Positions 36,742 to 45,024 are shown, counted from the first letter of the stretch. The stretch: DNA of 48,658 bases from Limnochordia bacterium (GCA_007116145.1 SKJB01000017.1:1-48658), one strand, 5' to 3'. Notes: a model not told the origin generated them from the letters alone. Made by a program: numbers and translations.

Positions 36742-37713
36742 ATGGGTTCATTTCCGAAGCCTGTGGTAGTCATTAGTCGATGTTTGGGGTTTGAGAGATG
36801 TCGCTACAATGGTGACGTGCTTTCTAGTCCAGCGGTGGAAGAGTTACGACCTTTCATACATGTAATCACACCTTGTCCAGAAGTAAGTATTGGGCTGGGT
36901 GTTCCTCGAGATCCGATTCGCTTGGTAGATGTGGATGGTGACATTCGATTGCAGCAACCCAGTAGTAGCCGAGATGTTAGTGACAGCATGAAAGAGTTTT
37001 CCGCTACGTTTTTAGACTCGCTCGATGCAGTTGATGGGTTTATTCTCAAAAGCAGAAGCCCGTCATGTGGTCCAAAAGAAGTGCGTATCTATGCTAGTTC
37101 TGATAAGTCAGCCATGGTCCTAGGCAAAACTAGTGGTTATTTTGCGGGTGTTGTAATGAAGAGTTATCCGTCTATACCACTAGAGGATGAGGGGCGCCTC
37201 AAGAACTTCACTTTGCGTGAGAAGTTTTTGATTGGGATCTTTACCCTAGCAGCTTTTCGTGCAACAAAGGCGCTGCAGTCCATGGCTACATTGGTTCAGT
37301 TTCATGCCCGGAATAAGTACCTATTTATGGCGTTTAGTCCTTATATCCTCAAAAAAATGGGTCAGATCGTGGGTAATCATCAAAAACATCCTGTGGTGAT
37401 CGTCCTAGACGAGTATGAACTGCAGTTACGTGAGCTGCTGAAAGGGTCGCCAAGTCCAGGTTCGTTTGTAAATGTGCTGTTGCATGAATTCGGTTATATG
37501 AGCAAGAAGATCACAGCTAGCGAAAGAGCGTTCTTTCTAGAAACCATTGAGGATTACAGGAATAACAAAATACCCTTAAGTTCCTGTGCCCGATTGCTCC
37601 AAAGTTTGGTTGTTCGCTTCGGCGAGGAATATCTGTCTCAGCAAACCATTTTTCATCCGTATCCAAGGGAACTAGTCTCGATTACCGACTCTGGAAAGGG
37701 ACGAGATTTTTAA
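36742..37713 (+). CDS. DUF523-DUF1722 protein (TudS/YbgA-like)
   Basis: 323 residues. The N-terminal DUF523 domain has the conserved Cys set in ISRCLGFERCRYNG, ITPCPEVSIGLG and SRSPSCGPKE; DUF523 proteins such as TudS bind an Fe-S cluster and act as desulfidases on thiolated substrates. The C-terminal DUF1722 domain starts near residue 165 (REKFLIGIFTLAAFRATK) and contains HARNKYLFMAFSP. The same domain fusion, YbgA, lies next to phr in Escherichia coli; here the photolyase gene is convergent, ending 14 nt away. A role in repair or thiopyrimidine handling is inferred from this association. Confidence 0.85.
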   Translation: MGSFPKPVVVISRCLGFERCRYNGDVLSSPAVEELRPFIHVITPCPEVSIGLGVPRDPIRLVDVDGDIRLQQPSSSRDVSDSMKEFSATFLDSLDAVDGFILKSRSPSCGPKEVRIYASSDKSAMVLGKTSGYFAGVVMKSYPSIPLEDEGRLKNFTLREKFLIGIFTLAAFRATKALQSMATLVQFHARNKYLFMAFSPYILKKMGQIVGNHQKHPVVIVLDEYELQLRELLKGSPSPGSFVNVLLHEFGYMSKKITASERAFFLETIEDYRNNKIPLSSCARLLQSLVVRFGEEYLSQQTIFHPYPRELVSITDSGKGRDF

Positions 37714-37727
37714 GCAGGGTGTTAATC

Positions 37728-39101
37728 TTAGCTATACTGTTGAATGTAGAGTTTGCTCTTAAACTTTCGTCGAGTGCTTTCGTAGCTCATATACCGAACC
37801 AGGCCAAAAATCTGTCGTTCGGGTCCCCAGGGTCTATCGTGTTTTCCACCAATAGCCCAAGCCACTCCCGTATAACCATTTGGATCTCTGCCATCAAGCT
37901 GGTATTTGTCGTTTAAAGTGATGGCAATGTGAAAAGCTTCTTGGGGTGTTTCGGTCCACTCTAAGATCTTTTTTGCCCAGTACATCCGCATGTATCCATG
38001 CATCCATCCTTCGGTGACCATTTGCACCTGGGCTGCATTCCAGAGGGGGTCGTGAGTGTTGGCCTGCTCGAAATCCTCATAGAGATACACTATGGGCCGC
38101 AAATCACTCATATGCTTGTTCAGACTCTTTTGTGCCCATTCATGACAGCCTTTTAGTGAATCGTAGAGGGGATTATGGGTTACATAGTTAATGGCAACTT
38201 CCCGACGCACAATCAGCTGTTCTAACAAAGCTTCCTTGGCCTCTACGAGACCGGTTGTCGTTTGTATGTCGTAGGCTAGTTGCTGCACACTCACTTGTCC
38301 AAAATGTAAATAGGGAGAGATTCTCGTTGTGCCCTCTGCCTCCGGTTTGTTACGGAGATGGGAGTATTTCGCAAAGGTTTCTTTCATGAACCGACGAAAT
38401 CTTTTCGTTGCTTGACTTGTACCTCCGATAAACTGGACAACAGGTGCTACACTGCTGTCGACATCGAGTTGGTCTGCTAACGCTGAGGGCCTATGCACAT
38501 GGCGTTTTTGCAAGAGCTCGGCTAGTTTATCCTGAAAAACGGGGACGACATCCTTCATGGGTTGGAGAAATGATGGAATCCACTGCTTTATTTTTCGCCT
38601 CATGGTATAGGCAGAATATTCCTCTTTAAAAAATAGCGAGGTAGGGACTACTACATCTGCATCGACGGTGACAAAGCTACACGATAGGGTGACTGCTAGG
38701 TCTTTTCTCCATTGCATGGCATAGTTTAGGGGATTCTCATCGCCAACAATTAGGGCAGGGTTCTGTTGATTAGAAAATTTTGTAAGTCCAGAGACTGGTG
38801 GAGTAACGTCTAGGATGAAAGGGATTTTTAGGTCTTTCGCTTTTGACGCCACCTCATCTAGACCTTGTAGCATAAAGTGCAAGTGGCGCAAATTCCCACT
38901 GGTAAAGGCGGGATCAAGGGCGAAGTACACAACAAGGGGTAGATGCAACGCGTTAGCCTGCTCAATGGCAAGATTAAGGGCATGGTTATTTGTGATACGC
39001 TGTGCTCGTTGCATCCAGTAAATGACTATCTGACCATCATGTTTGATGGGTAATCGATTGTGTTGTGTGACTCGTGGATTTGCGTAGAGATTCTTGCTCA
39101 T
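37728..39101 (-). CDS. phrB: Class II CPD photolyase
   Basis: 457 residues. It repairs UV-induced cyclobutane dimers using FADH- and light. The N-terminal antenna domain begins VIYWMQRAQRITNNHAL, the class II hallmark; the FAD-binding region includes ISPYLHFGQVSVQQLAYD, WNAAQVQMVTEGWMHGYMRMY within residues about 355-380 (split here), and YQLDGRDPNGYTGVAWAIGG. All regions of the family are present and the length is normal. It is monocistronic and convergent with the DUF523-DUF1722 gene. Confidence 0.94.
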   Translation of the reverse strand: MSKNLYANPRVTQHNRLPIKHDGQIVIYWMQRAQRITNNHALNLAIEQANALHLPLVVYFALDPAFTSGNLRHLHFMLQGLDEVASKAKDLKIPFILDVTPPVSGLTKFSNQQNPALIVGDENPLNYAMQWRKDLAVTLSCSFVTVDADVVVPTSLFFKEEYSAYTMRRKIKQWIPSFLQPMKDVVPVFQDKLAELLQKRHVHRPSALADQLDVDSSVAPVVQFIGGTSQATKRFRRFMKETFAKYSHLRNKPEAEGTTRISPYLHFGQVSVQQLAYDIQTTTGLVEAKEALLEQLIVRREVAINYVTHNPLYDSLKGCHEWAQKSLNKHMSDLRPIVYLYEDFEQANTHDPLWNAAQVQMVTEGWMHGYMRMYWAKKILEWTETPQEAFHIAITLNDKYQLDGRDPNGYTGVAWAIGGKHDRPWGPERQIFGLVRYMSYESTRRKFKSKLYIQQYS

Positions 39102-39581
39102 GTTTCTAACCTATCCTTTCCGGCAGCCTATGAAGAATCTGGTCTTTCATCTGTTACTCTTCCTCAAGCTCAAACGCTCCCTTTGTCACAACAATCTTCA
39201 CATTGCTATTCACATCATGTTCTTGACCCTAAACGTATCACACATAACCAAAAAAAGGAATACACCTGCGCCTAATATGGTAAAATGGAAGTGAAAAACC
39301 ACCAAATACCCTATAAGCGGGGTGTATTAAATATGGTTTTGCAACTTTAACTGCTACCATACTATTATTATAACACACTAGGGTTCGATGCGGAACTCAT
39401 TGATTACATAGATCATGATGATTCTATTGTTTTCGAGCAAATAGCTCCTCTCTATAAATAAGGAAGGTCGTCGTCCAATTGACCTGAGAGGCGAGCAAGG
39501 TCGTATCCTTGTTTTTAACGGGTTCGACAGAGACACATATACCGCTTGGTCTAGAGGAGATAGATAATCTAAATTTTTGTC
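39102..39581 (+). other. Non-coding stretch with possible insertion-sequence debris
   Basis: 480 nt without a supportable gene. The plus strand contains short protein-like fragments (for example GFDAELIDYIDHDDSIV at about 39388-39440) interrupted by stops, suggesting a decayed reading frame ahead of the IS1182-like remnant. I see no clear terminal inverted repeats and no target-site duplication. Confidence 0.35.
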
Positions 39582-40494
39582 TTGTTTCACGAGTACATTA
39601 TAGCAGATAATGGACGCCCTAATTTTCCGGTAAACATTCTGCTCTCCTTAGAGTTTATCAAGCACTTGAAGAATTACACAGACGAGGAATTGATAGAGCA
39701 ATTTCACTTTAATTATCAGATTATGTACGCTGTCGGCATTCGTAACCTAGGAGATATACCCTTGGCTCATCGCACACTTTATGAGTTCCGCGAGCGTGTA
39801 TTAAACTATACAGTTAGCCATCCCGACCAAGCAGATCTACTGTTTTCAAAGTTTCAACCATTAACAAATCACTTTCTAACCGAGGCAAAACTTAGTACTA
39901 ATGAGCAGCGTGTGGATTCTACGCATATAATGCCGAACATAAAGGTTGCTGGCCGGCTGTCCATTGCCTACGATGTATTGCGACAAGCCATCAGCGATTG
40001 CCCTCTAGAAATCCTGCCTCAGGATATTCAGGACGTTTTAAAACCTGAGTATAATACGGAGACAAAGACATGGGTAGCCAAGCCGAATAAAGACATCCAA
40101 GCAACGAGCTTACAATCAGCTTACGATCCCGACGCTACGTTTCGGAACAAGGCAGGCAAGATACACAGTGGATATGTCTTAAATCTAGCGGAGACCTGTA
40201 ATGATGACAACCCTGTGCAACTGATCACCGATTATTCGCTAGAAGATAACGGCGCATATGATGCCCATATACTACATAAACGTTTGACAGTGATGAAAGA
40301 GCTGAATCCAGAACTAAAGGATGTATACGTGGATGGTGCTTATATGTAGTTTGGTAGCTGGTTTAAAAGTAATTGGTCATAATATTCGTCAGTTTATTCG
40401 GTTCTGCAAACAAGACTTCCGCCGAGGGTTCGACCCAGAAAAGCGTAAAAGTCAACCCCAAGGGGTTAGTGCGCCTATTTCAGCAAATTGTTGA
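39582..40494 (+). pseudogene. IS1182-like transposase remnant
   Basis: The open frame 39582-40349 encodes about 255 residues of a DDE transposase: NGRPNFPVNILLSLEFIK, the LTDEELIEQF-like segment, QRVDSTHIMPNIK with the first Asp, and VYVDGAYM with the second. It lacks the N-terminus (its TTG is only where the surviving frame opens) and stops just after the second Asp. In the next frame, 40351-40494, a C-terminal piece continues (LVAGLKVIGHNIRQF), so the segment carrying the catalytic Glu has been lost at about 40350. Inactive. Confidence 0.8.
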
Positions 40495-40670
40495 GAAAAC
40501 AGGTTAGATAATAGGTGGAAATGCGCTAGATATATGATGCCTAAACGGAAATGGCTACTAATAAACCCAAGAAAAGTGATCACGATAAATTTTGGAGCTA
40601 TTTTTGGGGTTACATGCATAATTTAGTTGCGTTTCAGCAGTGGAATCATAGGTTATAGGGGATAAAATGC

Positions 40671-40700
40671 TTGACAAAATGATCATGTAACATATATAAT
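40671..40700 (+). promoter_or_regulatory. Consensus-like promoter upstream of the double-glycine peptide
   Basis: TTGACA (40671-40676) and TATAAT (40695-40700) both match the sigma-A consensus fully, with an 18-nt spacer. Transcription should begin near 40707, some 400 nt before the first good coding start (41106). Confidence 0.8.
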
Positions 40701-41105
40701 ACAAATAAATCTAAAGATACAAACAAATCAAACAAGCATAAATGCAAATTAAATAATAGGCATTTTCATTAGTAAGACAAGAATTAGTGTTAACTAATCG
40801 TATTTAGTGTGATAGGTAGACTTATTGCTGTAGCTAGTGCCATGCTTAATTAACACGGCATGGGGCAGGCACTAGCTACCATATATATTGGGAGCAAGCA
40901 GAGGAGAGGTTCAGAATATCTCTCGACTGACGTTAATACAAGTATCATCAAGTTCAATTGTTCTTGTCAAATTGTAGTAGCATCACATCATGTGCTAGAG
41001 ATCGTCTGCTGCGCTAGCAGTTGATAGATGACTAATGACTCTGAGACGTCGACTATCATGGTTTTTAGTCGCCCTATAAATCGAAAAAAAGAAAGGGTTG
41101 ATGTA
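40701..41105 (+). other. Long structured 5' leader with several hairpins
   Basis: No open frame with a ribosome site occurs here. Inverted repeats include GTAGCTAGTGCC (40830-40841) with GGCACTAGCTAC (40868-40879), a perfect 12-bp stem containing an inner CCATGC/GCATGG stem; GAGAG/CTCTC (40904-40924); CACA/TGTG extended by TAG/CTA (40978-40997); and CTGCT/AGCAG (41006-41020). It resembles a regulatory leader or an independent RNA. It matches no riboswitch consensus I know. Confidence 0.55.
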
Positions 41106-41369
41106 ATGAATTTTAACGGATCATTATTTACTGACATGAACACAAAGGAGCTGCAGACTGCCAATGGAGGTGGTCCTGTAAGTATAATTGTAAGCTTTGC
41201 GATAGGTCTTATAGCTAGTGAAGTAGTAAATGAAGTTGTTGAAAGATCAACAGGTCAAGATATAAGAGATTGGGTTTCTAATGGAATGGATTCACTAGTC
41301 AACTCCAATTACGATGGGTCAAAAAATAGTTCCGAAACAAGCTATCTCCCTGGACGATGGGCAAATTGA
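41106..41369 (+). CDS. Double-glycine leader peptide (candidate bacteriocin or signal peptide)
   Basis: 87 residues. The first 22 (ending MNTKELQTANGG) fit the double-glycine leader pattern, with Glu-Leu at -8/-7 and Gly-Gly at -2/-1, cleaved by C39 peptidases during export. The predicted 65-residue mature part has a hydrophobic helix (PVSIIVSFAIGLIASEVV), then a polar, Asn/Ser-rich tail ending LPGRWAN. There is no Cys, so no lanthionine or disulfide. The start at ATG 41106 has a GAAAGGG site 9 nt upstream; the frame is open from 41028, but no earlier start is supported. It follows a strong promoter and a structured leader. No C39 transporter, immunity protein or modification enzyme is recognisable within the window, so secretion would rely on a distant exporter. 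Confidence 0.6.
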   Translation: MNFNGSLFTDMNTKELQTANGGGPVSIIVSFAIGLIASEVVNEVVERSTGQDIRDWVSNGMDSLVNSNYDGSKNSSETSYLPGRWAN

Positions 41370-41437
41370 GTGAAACTTACAATGTCCATGTAATGTCTTT
41401 AGTCTTTCTGAAGGTTTCACACTAAGTTGTCACCAAA

Positions 41438-41469
41438 TTACCAAGGGGTGCTAAGAAACCCCTTGGTAA
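41438..41469 (+). terminator. Inverted repeat behind the double-glycine peptide gene
   Basis: TTACCAAGGGGT (41438-41449) and ACCCCTTGGTAA (41458-41469) pair perfectly over 12 bp around an 8-nt loop. There is no T-run, so it may be a weak or partial terminator that still allows the next small gene to be transcribed. Confidence 0.55.
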
Positions 41470-41612
41470 GGTACTAATAGGATTATGATGCCCTTTGAGT
41501 AAAAATGCACTAGGTTACTCTCTTCTAGAAACTAATCTGTTTTTATTTTTCTTAATGTGAAAAACTGTGAGCTAAAGAAAGAGAGCGAGAGACTATAGAG
41601 GGAGGTAAGTGT

Positions 41613-41702
41613 ATGTCAAGTATTCATTTTAACTGGAAGCACATGTTTATTGGTTTCATTTTAGGTTTTCTCACCAATATACTGTATAAGATGCTTCGTT
41701 AA
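41613..41702 (+). CDS. 29-residue single-span membrane peptide
   Basis: Starts MSSIHFNWKHMFIGF and ends TNILYKMLR; the centre (FIGFILGFLTNIL) is a transmembrane-length hydrophobic stretch flanked by Lys/His before and Lys/Arg after. The ATG is preceded by a very strong site, GGGAGGT, at optimal distance. It lies about 240 nt after the double-glycine peptide. An immunity peptide, an export accessory or a type I toxin-like peptide are all possible; nothing in sequence decides between them. Confidence 0.55.
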   Translation: MSSIHFNWKHMFIGFILGFLTNILYKMLR

Positions 41703-42337
41703 TTGTGCTATTCAAGGACTTTTTGGAGGTAAATTAAAGAAAATGTCCTGACACTTAGGATGGTGTTCCCGCCTCTTCGCTTTGGAGCTACGATCCCCTT
41801 AGGTTATGGCTTTTAAGACATGTTTCTACCAAGGTACAAGGGTGTGTTAGTATACATGCCTTTTGTACAGTCGTTTTTGCGTAACCTAGATTTTTCTCCA
41901 AAGACTATCGCTATATCAGGCAATCTAGCTTCTGCTTATCAAGACTATCGATTTAGAGACCTTTTAATGAAGTTCAAGAAATGTATCAAATTTGGAGCTT
42001 AGTCTCTCATTTGTGGTAGTATGTTTGTGGGAGATGACGTAATGAAAAATAACTACTTTGCCAAATTAGTGATTCCACTGCATAAAATCCTTTACATCAG
42101 TTCATCCATATGTAGTAGCCACGCTCATAGCTGCATCCGATATCTAGTGCCATATGAACTAAAAAGTAGGTTTTCGCACAATTCTGCCACTCCAAAACTA
42201 GCTGTTACCTTGATACTCTTACCGCTAATAATAGATAGGGACCCTCGTATCGGGGCCACTGCAAATTTCTAGCGGTGGACTAAGGCAAATCAGATTGTTT
42301 AAATATAGTGCATACCTTGATTTATTGCTAAAAATAT
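41703..42337. other. Gene-poor stretch, no supportable gene
   Basis: 635 nt. Open frames at 41820-42002 (60 codons) and 42042-42272 (from an ATG with a GGGAG site 8 nt upstream, product beginning MKNNYFAKLVIPLHKILY) are seen. Neither resembles a known family, and codon usage does not persuade me; the second is the better candidate for a small gene. I see no repeats or IS ends. Confidence 0.3.
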
Positions 42338-42416
42338 GGCAACATAATAACGAACAAGAGTTCTGCTAATTGCATAATTTATTATGGTTGCCAGCTGCGA
42401 TAATTCTAGGTATAAT
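42338..42416 (+). promoter_or_regulatory. Promoter and inverted repeat upstream of the Rpn remnant
   Basis: TTGCCA (42388-42393) and TATAAT (42411-42416) are spaced by 17 nt. GGCAACATAATA (42338-42349) and TATTATGGTTGCC (42380-42392) form a near-perfect inverted repeat (one bulged base) whose right arm covers the -35, so it may be an operator. Confidence 0.6.
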
Positions 42417-42430
42417 TAGGGGTGAATTAG

Positions 42431-42949
42431 GTGTTGCATTTAGTTGGAGACGAATCGGGGAAATACAACAGATACAATCAGCATGATAGAGGATACAAGA
42501 ATCTATTGTCTTCGAAGCAAACCTTTAGACAACTAGTAATGGGATTCATTCCGGAACAATGGGCTCAAAGTTTGGACGAATCATCCATTATATTGATCAA
42601 TAAATCTTTTGTTTCGCATACCATGAGGGAGAAAGAATCCGATCTACTATATTGCATCCACTTAGATAGTCAGGAAATTATTTTCTATATGTTATTGGAG
42701 CTGCAACGAGAACAGATTTTGGAAGTATTAGATGAATGCGAGGAGGTCGAGACTATGTTGGGCAACTTAGGTCGAGTAATCAGCGAGGGATATCAAAAGG
42801 CAAGAAACGAAGGTGCAATTCAAGGCAAAGCCGAACTGATTGCTAATATGCTAGAAAAAGGTCTTAGCGCAACCGATGTCAGCGAGCTTACTGGTTTAGA
42901 TGAGAAAACGTTACAAGAATTGCTAGGAATTCTTGATTCGAGCCATTAA
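42431..42949 (+). CDS. Internally deleted Rpn-family (YhgA-like) nuclease
   Basis: 172 residues versus about 300 for complete Rpn/PDDEXK proteins. The N-terminal half keeps HDRGYKNLLSSKQTFRQLV, the catalytic-region Asp in KESDLLYCIHL and the ExQ of FYMLLELQ; then the frame jumps straight to the C-terminal helix REQILEVLDECEEVETML and the repeat-like QGKAELIANMLEKGLSATDV. About 120 central residues are missing in register near 42715. GTG 42431 with a GGGGTG site about 6 nt upstream is used. DNA-cleaving function after the deletion is doubtful. Confidence 0.75.
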   Translation: MLHLVGDESGKYNRYNQHDRGYKNLLSSKQTFRQLVMGFIPEQWAQSLDESSIILINKSFVSHTMREKESDLLYCIHLDSQEIIFYMLLELQREQILEVLDECEEVETMLGNLGRVISEGYQKARNEGAIQGKAELIANMLEKGLSATDVSELTGLDEKTLQELLGILDSSH

Positions 42950-43186
42950 TACGCCGCACAAGTATTTATTAATTGCCGCAGCGGGATAATCTCTAATCTC
43001 TAATCGCTTAGCTGCCAAGACTTACATCACCTGATACACAAACTAACTATGGCTACCTCAAGATGCAATTGCTGTGTGTCTCACCATCTCATGATCTATG
43101 TAATCCAAGTAGCCATATTTTCGCCGGTGCATTTCCTTTTTTTGGTTATATACTAGGACTTTTTGAACAGGCTCTTAGACTAAAAA

Positions 43187-43217
43187 GACTCGACTATTAT
43201 CTTTGTCGGGTCTTTTT
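43187..43217. terminator. Bidirectional terminator at the end of the MNT gene
   Basis: GACTCGAC (43187-43194) pairs with GTCGGGTC (43205-43212) including one G-T pair. Five A residues precede and five T residues follow, so there is a T-run on both strands. It overlaps the last codons of the minus-strand nucleotidyltransferase gene. Confidence 0.8.
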
Positions 43218-43538
43218 ACCATTAACATTAAGACTAGAAGTGTATATTTCTACTCCATACTGATCAATATGATCTTTTAACGCTTGATTTTGGATCAAGG
43301 AATAGACTACAATATCAAAATAATAGGGTAGTGGGAGTTCTTCGTTAAGTTGTGTACTTATTCTCAAGCGAATTTCCTCGGTTAACTTAGCGCCATACAG
43401 TACTAAATCAATATCAGATCCGTTCTTATAATTCCCTAAGGAGCGACTACCAAATATGTCTGCACTCTCTACTTCGTCAACGGTAGACAAAATCTCTTTA
43501 ATTTGAAATTTGGTGTTAATGGATAGGCCACAATTCAT
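43197..43538 (-). CDS. mntA: MNT-type nucleotidyltransferase antitoxin (MntA-like)
   Basis: 113 residues, minimal nucleotidyltransferase fold. The motif GSRSLGNYKNGSDIDLVLY fits GS-x10-DxD (G30-S31, D42, D44), so the metal-binding Asps are intact. It starts within the HEPN gene's stop region with a 4-nt overlap. In characterised pairs, MntA AMPylates the HEPN toxin to silence it. The C-terminal LNVNGKKTRQR is encoded over the terminator hairpin. Confidence 0.88.
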   Translation of the reverse strand: MNCGLSINTKFQIKEILSTVDEVESADIFGSRSLGNYKNGSDIDLVLYGAKLTEEIRLRISTQLNEELPLPYYFDIVVYSLIQNQALKDHIDQYGVEIYTSSLNVNGKKTRQR

Positions 43539-43936
43539 CGCTTCTCACCTAGAGTGTGGAATACCTGTGTTATCGCAGCAAAAAACCTATCTCTGATTAG
43601 TTCAATTGCTCTATTAAATTGTTCCTCGTCATACGTGTGTGCTATTAGGTTACGTTGTTCAAGCATCTCCATCCAAATCTCTCCATCGATTATTAACTCA
43701 TAATGGAAAGCAGACTTAATTACCTCTCGAGGAAAACTTGCCTCTACGCCTTGAGACTCAAGGAAGTCCTTCAGAGTCTTCCAGGCTAATTCAAAAGTAT
43801 ACTCAAATCTCTGGATCATTCCCTCTTTTTCTAGGGTAGTGAGACTGTCAAATGCTATTGCCGCCTCAGCAAGCTTTTCGTATGCTCGCTCAAGGTTACT
43901 ATAACGTTGACACCAGCGTTGTGACTTTAGATTCAA
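43535..43936 (-). CDS. hepT: HEPN toxin (HepT/HI0074-like)
   Basis: 133 residues, all-helical. The RNase motif R-x4-H is RNLIAH (R95-H100) followed by TYDE, the Tyr being the usual AMPylation site region of HepT. It is the first gene of the pair. The start is TTG at 43936 with GGGAGGG 7 nt upstream. Annotated relatives are often called nucleotidyltransferase substrate-binding proteins. Confidence 0.87.
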   Translation of the reverse strand: MNLKSQRWCQRYSNLERAYEKLAEAAIAFDSLTTLEKEGMIQRFEYTFELAWKTLKDFLESQGVEASFPREVIKSAFHYELIIDGEIWMEMLEQRNLIAHTYDEEQFNRAIELIRDRFFAAITQVFHTLGEKR

Positions 43937-44222
43937 CTATGATCCCTCCCTTGATACTAGTGATTCTATACGTTTCCTAATTCGCTAACAGATATGAAAA
44001 ACCCTTGAATTTTTTGTTTGACCACAATTCCTATTAATCTAGAAGTATACTCGCGACAGGGTTGGAGGAGCCAAAGGCATTAGGGATGTCGGGTTAGTGG
44101 TTATCTGTGATCATAAATTACTGTTGCTAAATTACCACATTTTTACCACATTGGGAGCAGGTTACCCCAGCGGATTAGTATAGAGTAATCACTAGCATTT
44201 AATTTTACGTGGAATCTGGGAG

Positions 44223-44915
44223 TTACTCTACCATGGTATTTAGCAGCTTAAGATCACGAATCTGAATTGCTGAGCGGTGAAAATCCAAAACTCCTTCAGC
44301 GCGCATGCGACTCATCTCTCGACACATCGATGATCTAGAGACGTTAAGAAATTCGGCTAGTTGATTGCGGTTCATTGGCAGCACGAAGCTAAGCTTTCCG
44401 GTTTTGTTTACATACTCTAAGAAGAATGCGCTAAGTTTAGCACGCATACTCTTAATCAGCAGGTATTCTACCCGTCTATTTAGCATGAGGCCTTTTGACG
44501 AGAGGATTCTCAGCATGTTCTCGACAAGCACTGTGTGCCAGGTACACGTTTTGTCACACTGTCCAGTAATACTCGTTTGCGCTATATAGAAAACGGTGCA
44601 CGGTTGCTGGGCCTGAACAGTGGCCGGCCACTCTGCTTGACGAGAGAAGGCTACCATTTCTCCGAATAACTCTCCCGGTTCAAGGCTTGCCAAGAACACC
44701 CGATTTCCCGCGGCGCTCTCTTTGCTAATTGTTGCACAGCCGCCCACGATAATTCCAAGTCCTAGATAGGGATCGCCCATCAAAGCAATATATTCGTCTT
44801 TTTCGTAGTTGTAGACTGTAGGCTGTAAGCAATCTAATAGCATTGTTAGATTCTCTTTAGTAATTCCCTGAAACAGTGGACACTCGGAGAGTATTTCTAG
44901 ATATTGAGAAAACAT
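44223..44915 (-). CDS. Crp/Fnr-family transcriptional regulator
   Basis: 230 residues. A cNMP-binding-type beta barrel (residues about 12-125, LEPGELFGEMVAFS in the middle) is followed by the dimerisation helix and a C-terminal winged HTH (MNRNQLAEFLNVSRSSMCREM). The N-terminus lacks an Fnr-type Cys cluster, and the phosphate-binding cassette lacks the RxS of cAMP-binding Crp, so the ligand is unknown; heme, as in HcpR-type regulators, is possible. It is divergent from ferredoxin-hcp, with palindromes between, and is the obvious regulator of that unit. Confidence 0.88.
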   Translation of the reverse strand: MFSQYLEILSECPLFQGITKENLTMLLDCLQPTVYNYEKDEYIALMGDPYLGLGIIVGGCATISKESAAGNRVFLASLEPGELFGEMVAFSRQAEWPATVQAQQPCTVFYIAQTSITGQCDKTCTWHTVLVENMLRILSSKGLMLNRRVEYLLIKSMRAKLSAFFLEYVNKTGKLSFVLPMNRNQLAEFLNVSRSSMCREMSRMRAEGVLDFHRSAIQIRDLKLLNTMVE

Positions 44916-44934
44916 TTGTATCCTCCAATCTATT

Positions 44935-44994
44935 TGTAGCTATGGCTACAGACTTGATGCTCTTATTGTACTATACTCAGCTTGTAGAGACAAG
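44935..44994 (+). promoter_or_regulatory. Divergent promoter region with Crp/Fnr-type palindromes
   Basis: TGTAGC-N4-GCTACA (44935-44950) is a perfect 16-bp inverted repeat. A TATACT -10 follows at 44972-44977 without a good -35, and the palindrome centre is 41.5 nt upstream of a start predicted at 44984, ideal class II activation. A second inverted repeat, CTTGT-N4-ACAAG (44981-44994), overlaps the start site. The first palindrome also lies 20-35 nt before the regulator's ATG, so it may repress itself. Confidence 0.6.
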
Positions 44995-45024
44995 AGACAA
45001 ATAGAATATGAGGAGGATTCCTAT

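Noticed and set aside
39378-39590. Minus-strand frame beginning MKQDKNLDYLSPLDQAVY, resembling some transposase N-termini
   Set aside because: It runs opposite to the transposase remnant and later residues do not continue the family pattern.
40466-40490. Second GTGCGCC behind an AACCCC/GGGGTT hairpin, like the intron junction at 2524
   Set aside because: It lies inside the transposase C-terminal coding piece and none of the further intron motifs follow.
40701-41105. Retron-type msr/msd RNA
   Set aside because: Inverted repeats are present, but no reverse transcriptase is encoded anywhere near.
43063-43263. 66-codon plus-strand frame
   Set aside because: No ribosome site, overlaps a terminator and the end of the MNT gene, and has no family resemblance.
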